From NCBI GenBank assembly GCA_035502675.1, contig DATJUC010000065.1, positions 1 to 9,718 on the forward strand: a DNA stretch of 9,718 bases. The letters are read 5' to 3'. The notes below the pieces were generated by a model. The model was given only the letters and a program-made list of their open reading frames with translations, had not been told where the DNA came from and did not search any database. This document shows, piece by piece, positions 6,791-9,718 of this stretch (position 1 is the first letter of the stretch; each line of letters begins with the position of its first letter). A program made the translations under genes and the position numbers. The stretch is from DATJUC01 sp035502675 (GTDB lineage: Bacteria > Vulcanimicrobiota > Vulcanimicrobiia > Vulcanimicrobiales > Vulcanimicrobiaceae).

Positions 6791-7674
6791 AGCGCGACGA
6801 CTTCCTCAAGCACGTTGCGTGGACCGGAGCGGGCGTGGCATGGACCCTCTCCAGCTCCGGGCTCTTCGAATCGGGCCGCGCGGCCGCTGCCGGCGAGTTT
6901 TCATTCGTGCAGATCAGCGACAGCCACATCGGCTTTACACGGCCCGAGAACCCCGACGTTGCCGGCACCCTGCGCGCAACGATCGACGCGGTCAACGCGT
7001 TGCCGCTGCAGCCGGCCTTCGTCGTGCACACGGGCGACGTGACGCATCTCTCCAAGCCCGAACAGTTCGATTCGGCGAAGCAACTGCTGGGCGGTTTGCG
7101 CGCGCCGGCGTTCGTTTTGCCCGGCGAGCACGACGTCATCGGCTCGCCGGCGGCGTTTGCCGCAGCGTTCGGCCGAAAGGACGCGCCCGACGGGTGGTCC
7201 TCCTTCGACCGCGGCGGAGCACATTTTCTAGCGCTGGTGAACGTCTTCAACTTCGAGATCGACGGAAAGCTGGGCAGCGATCAAATCGCGTTCGTCGAGC
7301 GCGACTTGGCGGCGCAGAAATCGTCGACGCCGATCGTCGTCTTCGCTCACGTTCCGCTCTACGCCGCGTTTCCGCCCTGGGGTTGGACGACCGAAGACGG
7401 CGCGCGCGTTTTGGCCGCCCTGCGCCGGTTCGATGCCGTTACGGTGCTCAACGGCCACGTCCATCAAGTCTTGCAGCACACCGACGGAAACATCCGGTTT
7501 GCGACCGCCGCGTCGACGGCCTATCCGCAGCCGGCGCCGGGCGCCGCCGATAAGCCGGGACCGTTGAAGGTCCCGGCCGGGCGGCTGTTGAGCGTGCTGG
7601 GCTACCGCAGCGTCGAGTTTGTCGGACCCGCGGCCGTCGTTACGGATCGATCGCTCACGGTTTCGTCAGGCTAG
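6787..7674 (+). CDS. Exported calcineurin-like metallophosphoesterase
   Basis: The product is 295 residues. Metal-binding motifs appear in the usual order: Asp45 and His47 in ISDSHIG, Asp84 in HTGDVTH, GEHD at 113-116, His188 in FAHVP, and GHVH at 223-226. The third motif is normally Gly-Asn-His; here Glu114 replaces the Asn that usually bridges the metals. I have seen GEHD variants in related proteins, so this is probably a subfamily trait and not decay. The N-terminus (MKRDDFLKHVAWTGAGVAWT, then an Ala-rich stretch to about residue 35) looks like a Tat signal whose second Arg is replaced by Asp. A strong GAGGTGA (6773-6779) lies seven bases before the ATG, inside the cupredoxin gene. The substrate is unknown. 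Pairing with a cupredoxin suggests an envelope stress role. Confidence 0.9.
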   Translation: MKRDDFLKHVAWTGAGVAWTLSSSGLFESGRAAAAGEFSFVQISDSHIGFTRPENPDVAGTLRATIDAVNALPLQPAFVVHTGDVTHLSKPEQFDSAKQLLGGLRAPAFVLPGEHDVIGSPAAFAAAFGRKDAPDGWSSFDRGGAHFLALVNVFNFEIDGKLGSDQIAFVERDLAAQKSSTPIVVFAHVPLYAAFPPWGWTTEDGARVLAALRRFDAVTVLNGHVHQVLQHTDGNIRFATAASTAYPQPAPGAADKPGPLKVPAGRLLSVLGYRSVEFVGPAAVVTDRSLTVSSG

Positions 7675-8336
7675 CACTTGCGCGTCAGGTGATATCCCGC
7701 GCCGCTCATGTGTTTGCCGTCGGACGATAGCGACAACATGTGCGTGCCGTAGTACGTGAACGTGACCTGTCCGTTGTAGAGCAGCCAGTTCCCGGAAACG
7801 CCCTCGCTGTCCGTGAGCGAACCGTCCGGCGCGAACGTGAACGAGAGCCCGGGTTTATCGTCGGAAGTCCAGGTGCCGACGAGGCTGGTCGGCGTGCACC
7901 CGGTCGGCAACGGCGTTGCGGTCGGCAACGGCGTGACCGCCTTGCCCGAAAAGTTATGCGCGATGTCGAGGCAGAGCGCGTCGGCCGCGTACGGATTCTC
8001 GGGGGTTTGCACGACGCAGGTGAACGTGACCACGTAGCCGCCCTTGGGAATCGCGGTGCAGCGCACGGCGGCGCCGTCGGTCGGCGGACCGTTGATGCCG
8101 AGCGGTCCGGTCGCGAGCCAATCGCCGCTTCCGGCCGGCGATTCGGTCGGATTTTCCAAGTAGGCCGCGAGGGCCGTCTTGGCCTTCGCGCTGCAGTCGT
8201 CGAGGGTGCCGGTGTTCATCACGTAGCGAATGCCGGTCGACATCTCGACGGCGGCCGGCGCCAGCGCGCCGCAGGCGAGCGCGGCGATCGCAAAAACGGC
8301 CGCGAAAATGCCGGCGCGGCGTACGGTTAGTGCCAC
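7671..8336 (-). CDS. Secreted four-cysteine-domain protein with extra C-terminal beta domain
   Basis: The product is 221 residues from the GTG at 8336, chosen because AGGGGG (8348-8343) lies six bases upstream; the frame stays open further but without such a signal. Residues 1 to about 29 are a signal peptide. Residues 45-130 form a domain shared with the upstream gene: DCSAKAKTAL, then a Trp, then GGYVVTFTC and ADALC, with Cys at 48, 93, 107 and 122 (probably two disulfides after export). A Pro/Thr linker, TPLPTATPLPT (135-145), leads to a second domain (147-221) opening with LVGTWTSDD and bounded by Cys147 and Cys221. That part has alternating strands (LSFTFAPDGS, VTFTYYGTH) like a small beta barrel. 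I do not recognise either family. It overlaps the upstream paralogue by 10 bases and shares its stop region tail-to-tail with the phosphoesterase gene. Confidence 0.8.
   Translation of the reverse strand: MALTVRRAGIFAAVFAIAALACGALAPAAVEMSTGIRYVMNTGTLDDCSAKAKTALAAYLENPTESPAGSGDWLATGPLGINGPPTDGAAVRCTAIPKGGYVVTFTCVVQTPENPYAADALCLDIAHNFSGKAVTPLPTATPLPTGCTPTSLVGTWTSDDKPGLSFTFAPDGSLTDSEGVSGNWLLYNGQVTFTYYGTHMLSLSSDGKHMSGAGYHLTRKC
7903..7938. repeat. Two tandem copies of an 18-base repeat in the linker-coding region
   Basis: GTCGGCAACGGCGT occurs at 7903-7916 and again at 7921-7934, as two 18-base units. On the coding strand they encode the repeated Thr-Pro-Leu-Pro-Thr-Ala linker between the two domains of the secreted protein. 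Copy number could vary by slippage without breaking the frame. Confidence 0.7.
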
Positions 8337-8779
8337 GGCGCACCCCCTGCGGTCCGAACCGGCGCGTTGAGCGAGGCGCTCGCTTGTGCGCCGAATGCGT
8401 CGACCAGCTTCTTGCAAAGCGTATCCGCGGTCTGCGGATTGGGCGGAACTTGCGCGGCGCACGTGAACGTGACCACATATCCTGTATCGAGCGGATAGCA
8501 ATGGATCGCAGCGGTTTCGGAAGAGTGACCGCTACTATCGAGCTGGCCGTACGCCAGCCACTGATTCGTTCCGTCACCCGCCTCGAACGCGTTCTGCAGC
8601 ACGGCGTTGAGCGCGGACTTCGCCTTCGCGCTGCACGCCGACACCGGCTCGTTCGGCACGACCGTTTTAGGCCCGACGACCATACTCAAGTCGGCGCGAG
8701 CGGGCGCGGCCGAGAACCACGAAACCAGCGCGATCGCAAGGGCAGCGGCTGCCGTTCGAGAGCAAAACGCGAAGCGCAT
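8327..8779 (-). CDS. Secreted four-cysteine-domain protein, single-domain paralogue
   Basis: The product is 150 residues. The ATG at 8779 has an excellent ribosome binding site (TGAGGAGGA, 8793-8785) five bases upstream. Residues 1-29 form a signal peptide ending ARA before Asp. The mature protein contains ACSAKAKSALNAVLQNAFEA, a Trp, then HCYPL, GYVVTFTCAAQ and ADTLC, with Cys at 49, 94, 107 and 122. Spacing (45, 13, 15) is almost identical to the downstream paralogue (45, 14, 15), so the pair arose by tandem duplication. It lacks the linker and second domain. I do not recognise the family; there are no catalytic motifs, so a binding or structural role in the envelope is likelier than an enzyme, but that is a guess. 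Its stop overlaps the start of the downstream gene by 10 bases, so the two are co-transcribed. Confidence 0.82.
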   Translation of the reverse strand: MRFAFCSRTAAAALAIALVSWFSAAPARADLSMVVGPKTVVPNEPVSACSAKAKSALNAVLQNAFEAGDGTNQWLAYGQLDSSGHSSETAAIHCYPLDTGYVVTFTCAAQVPPNPQTADTLCKKLVDAFGAQASASLNAPVRTAGGAPWH

Positions 8780-8860
8780 GACGATCCTCCTCAGCCCGGG
8801 GCGTTAGACGGCCGTCGCGGCCACTCCCCCGGCACTCCAAGCTCGCCGGCGAGCCCGATT

Positions 8861-9091
8861 GTGACGGTCAACGAAGCGGCTCCAATTGCCGATGATGGGG
8901 AGGTGGCCACGACACCGGGCATCTCGATCTCGATCGCATGGGCGATCTCGCAATACCGCAATGTGGTTCGGACGGTCGCCAACGCCGCCAAGGGCGTCGG
9001 CGGTATCGTCAAGCTGCCGAAAGAGCCGCCGGAAGTGCTGCATTATTTGCGCTCGATCGGAATCGGGCGCAACGTCGACGTTTACGCCTAG
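8861..9091 (+). CDS. Small protein of unknown function, possibly a STAS-like remnant
   Basis: The GTG at 8861 opens a 76-residue frame. Codon third positions are mostly G or C and the composition is protein-like, better than other frames here. The C-terminal part reads VVRTVANAAKGVGGIVKLPK then EPPEVLHYLRSIGIGRNVDV and YA, which resembles the last two helices and strand of STAS domains (anti-sigma-factor antagonists). The N-terminal half of a STAS domain, with its Asp-Ser-Ser-Gly phosphorylation segment, is absent, and upstream DNA is occupied by the divergent secreted-protein gene. It may be a truncated copy or an unrelated small protein. The ribosome binding site is weak (GGCGAG about eight bases before the GTG). 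The divergent gap to 8779 contains the palindrome GACGGCCGTC at 8807-8816. Confidence 0.45.
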   Translation: MTVNEAAPIADDGEVATTPGISISIAWAISQYRNVVRTVANAAKGVGGIVKLPKEPPEVLHYLRSIGIGRNVDVYA

Positions 9092-9104
9092 CCGCGACCG
9101 CGTT

Positions 9105-9134
9105 TTGCCGGCTCGTGCCAAGCTTCCGTAAATT
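9105..9134 (+). promoter_or_regulatory. Possible weak promoter for the glutamine synthetase leader
   Basis: TTGCCG (9105-9110) and TAAATT (9129-9134) each match four of six consensus bases and are 18 bases apart. TAAATT also forms the loop of the small hairpin at 9122-9141. The match is modest and could be chance. Confidence 0.25.
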
Positions 9135-9141
9135 CCGGAGC
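9122..9141 (+). terminator. Small hairpin after the small ORF
   Basis: GCTTCCG (9122-9128) pairs with CGGAGC (9136-9141) with one bulged T, giving a six-pair stem around a seven-base loop, 31 bases after the stop of the small ORF. No T-tract follows, so termination is uncertain. Confidence 0.25.
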
Positions 9142-9350
9142 GCCAGAAACCGAGCAAGGGCCTGCTCGCATCGGCGGCAGACCGCGAGTTGAACGACGCC
9201 GACGGCAATTCCGGCGGCAGCGCTGACGCCACGTGCGACCGGCGCGAGGAGCGCGAACGCAACCTTCCGCTCACGCTTCGCCGATCGTCTCCAGCGGAGC
9301 GGCCGCAGGCAGTGCGCCCAAGATCGGTCTTCACATCCGAGTCCCCGGCA

Positions 9351-9415
9351 GGCCATGCGCCCTTTGGAGCATCGCGGGCGGAGCAGGTTTACCGGATGCA
9401 CAAAGGCGCTCGGCC
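9351..9415 (+). ncRNA. Long imperfect hairpin in the leader of glutamine synthetase
   Basis: Four paired segments stack in order. GGCC (9351-9354) pairs with GGCC (9412-9415). GCGCC plus TTTG (9357-9361 and 9363-9366, with one bulged C) pairs with CAAAGGCGC (9401-9409). GCATC (9369-9373) pairs with GATGC (9395-9399). The loop is 21 bases and includes GGTTTACC, which can itself fold. About 18 pairs in 65 bases, with small internal loops, is more than expected even in GC-rich DNA. No T-tract follows, so it is not a simple terminator, and it lies 56 bases before the ATG. It matches no riboswitch I know. It could be a regulatory RNA fold or a DNA-level element. Confidence 0.4.
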
Positions 9416-9471
9416 GCGCGCCCGCGGAATGCGTGGAGCAATACCCCCGACGCCGACGAGGAGTGAGAGGC

Positions 9472-9718
9472 ATGCCGATGACGTTTCAGCCGACGCAAAC
9501 CGAGTTGCGTGACTTCCTGACGCTGACGTACAGCGAGCTCGAGGATCTCAATCTTTCCGCGAAGCAACAGCGTAAGGATCGGGCCTTGCCGCACCAACTC
9601 GAAGAGGAGCGGCTGCGGTATCTCACCGACGAAAAACGCATCAAAGCCGTTACCGTGCTCTTCAGCGACTTGGAGGGGCGGCTGCACATGCTCGACTACG
9701 ACAAGAAGTTCTTGCTCA
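9472..9718 (+). CDS. glnA: Glutamine synthetase, N-terminal part (cut by window end)
   Basis: The frame is open from the ATG at 9472 to the window end, 82 codons. A short N-terminal helical region (ELRDFLTLTYSELEDLNLSA) leads to ERLRYLTDEKRIKAVTVLFS then DLEGRLHMLDYDKKFLL. The pattern of an acidic helix followed by a strand ending Phe-Ser-Asp-Leu-Glu-Gly-Arg-Leu is that of the N-terminal beta-grasp domain of type I glutamine synthetase, which makes glutamine from glutamate, ammonia and ATP. The catalytic domain lies outside the window. GAGGAG (9458-9463) is eight bases upstream; an ATG two codons later (9478) is a less well-spaced alternative. The leading 25 residues before the helix are slightly longer than in enterobacterial GlnA. 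A GlnA-like paralogue acting on another amine cannot be excluded. Confidence 0.8.
   Translation, partial: MPMTFQPTQTELRDFLTLTYSELEDLNLSAKQQRKDRALPHQLEEERLRYLTDEKRIKAVTVLFSDLEGRLHMLDYDKKFLL

Larger units (their letters stand above)
9092..9471 (+). other. 380-base stretch without a convincing gene, ahead of glutamine synthetase
   Basis: No frame on either strand looks like a normal protein here: the open minus-strand frame covering it is rich in Arg, Cys and Trp. It holds a possible weak promoter (9105-9134), a small hairpin (9122-9141), and a long imperfect hairpin (9351-9415). It ends in the ribosome binding site GAGGAG (9458-9463), eight bases before the ATG. If the promoter is real, the message has a leader of about 330 bases. 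Confidence 0.5.

Noticed and set aside
8791..9012. Minus-strand 73-residue frame opposite the small STAS-like ORF
   Set aside because: It starts with TTG without a ribosome binding site, ends inside the leader of the secreted-protein gene and shows no motif; the plus-strand frame looks more protein-like.
9092..9471. Known RNAs in the leader: glutamine, TPP, cobalamin and c-di-GMP riboswitches, SRP RNA, tRNA, integron attC
   Set aside because: I looked for their conserved core sequences (for example tRNA T-loop, SRP GGAAGCAGCC, attC GTT/AAC ends) and found none.
9009..9473. Minus-strand 154-residue frame covering the glutamine synthetase leader
   Set aside because: It is rich in Arg, Cys and Trp, overlaps the ribosome binding site of the glutamine synthetase gene, and has no sensible start; one hydrophobic stretch alone is not enough.
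1..9718. CRISPR arrays, insertion sequences, integrases, phage genes
   Set aside because: No direct-repeat array, transposase motif or terminal inverted repeat pair was seen; the gene content is ordinary chromosomal.

Overview
The window reads as chromosomal DNA from a high-GC bacterium with tightly packed genes and several secreted proteins. Signal peptides, an ECF sigma/anti-sigma pair, a periplasmic-type cupredoxin and a secreted gamma-glutamyltransferase-like enzyme suggest a free-living diderm. The gene style (secreted proteins of unknown family, strong GGAGG-type ribosome binding sites) made me think of Candidatus Eremiobacterota (WPS-2). That placement is an impression only; no rRNA or other marker gene is present.

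Layout. (1) 1-574: the 5' end of a MarR-type regulator (minus strand) diverges from a VOC-fold metalloenzyme (plus strand). An AT-rich palindromic operator sits on the VOC promoter and start codon. (2) 592-5172, minus strand, read right to left: a gamma-glutamyltransferase-family Ntn hydrolase, a secreted protein of unknown family, and a DUF885 zinc-peptidase-like protein with an unclear N-terminus. (3) 5236-6383, minus strand: an anti-sigma factor (zinc-finger type, one membrane span) overlaps by four bases the ECF sigma factor gene that precedes it. (4) 6424-6477: a nearly symmetric control region lies between the sigma gene and a divergent two-gene operon. (5) 6485-7674, plus strand: a secreted cupredoxin and an exported calcineurin-like phosphoesterase, overlapping by four bases. 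(6) 7671-8779, minus strand: two overlapping genes encode paralogous secreted proteins with four conserved cysteines; the downstream one carries an extra C-terminal domain. (7) 8861-9091, plus strand: a small ORF of uncertain function. (8) 9092-9471: a long apparently untranslated stretch with a strong imperfect hairpin precedes the 5' part of a glutamine synthetase gene (plus strand, cut by the window end).

How the genes may work together: the sigma/anti-sigma pair probably senses an envelope signal and controls itself plus the divergent cupredoxin-phosphoesterase operon through the shared palindromic region. The MarR-type protein probably represses itself and the VOC gene. The GGT-like enzyme and the DUF885 protein are both predicted hydrolases of peptide-like substrates and may belong to one peptide-scavenging group. 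The best candidates for something undescribed are the symmetric ECF control region with its regulon, the tandem cysteine-domain genes, and the structured leader ahead of glutamine synthetase.
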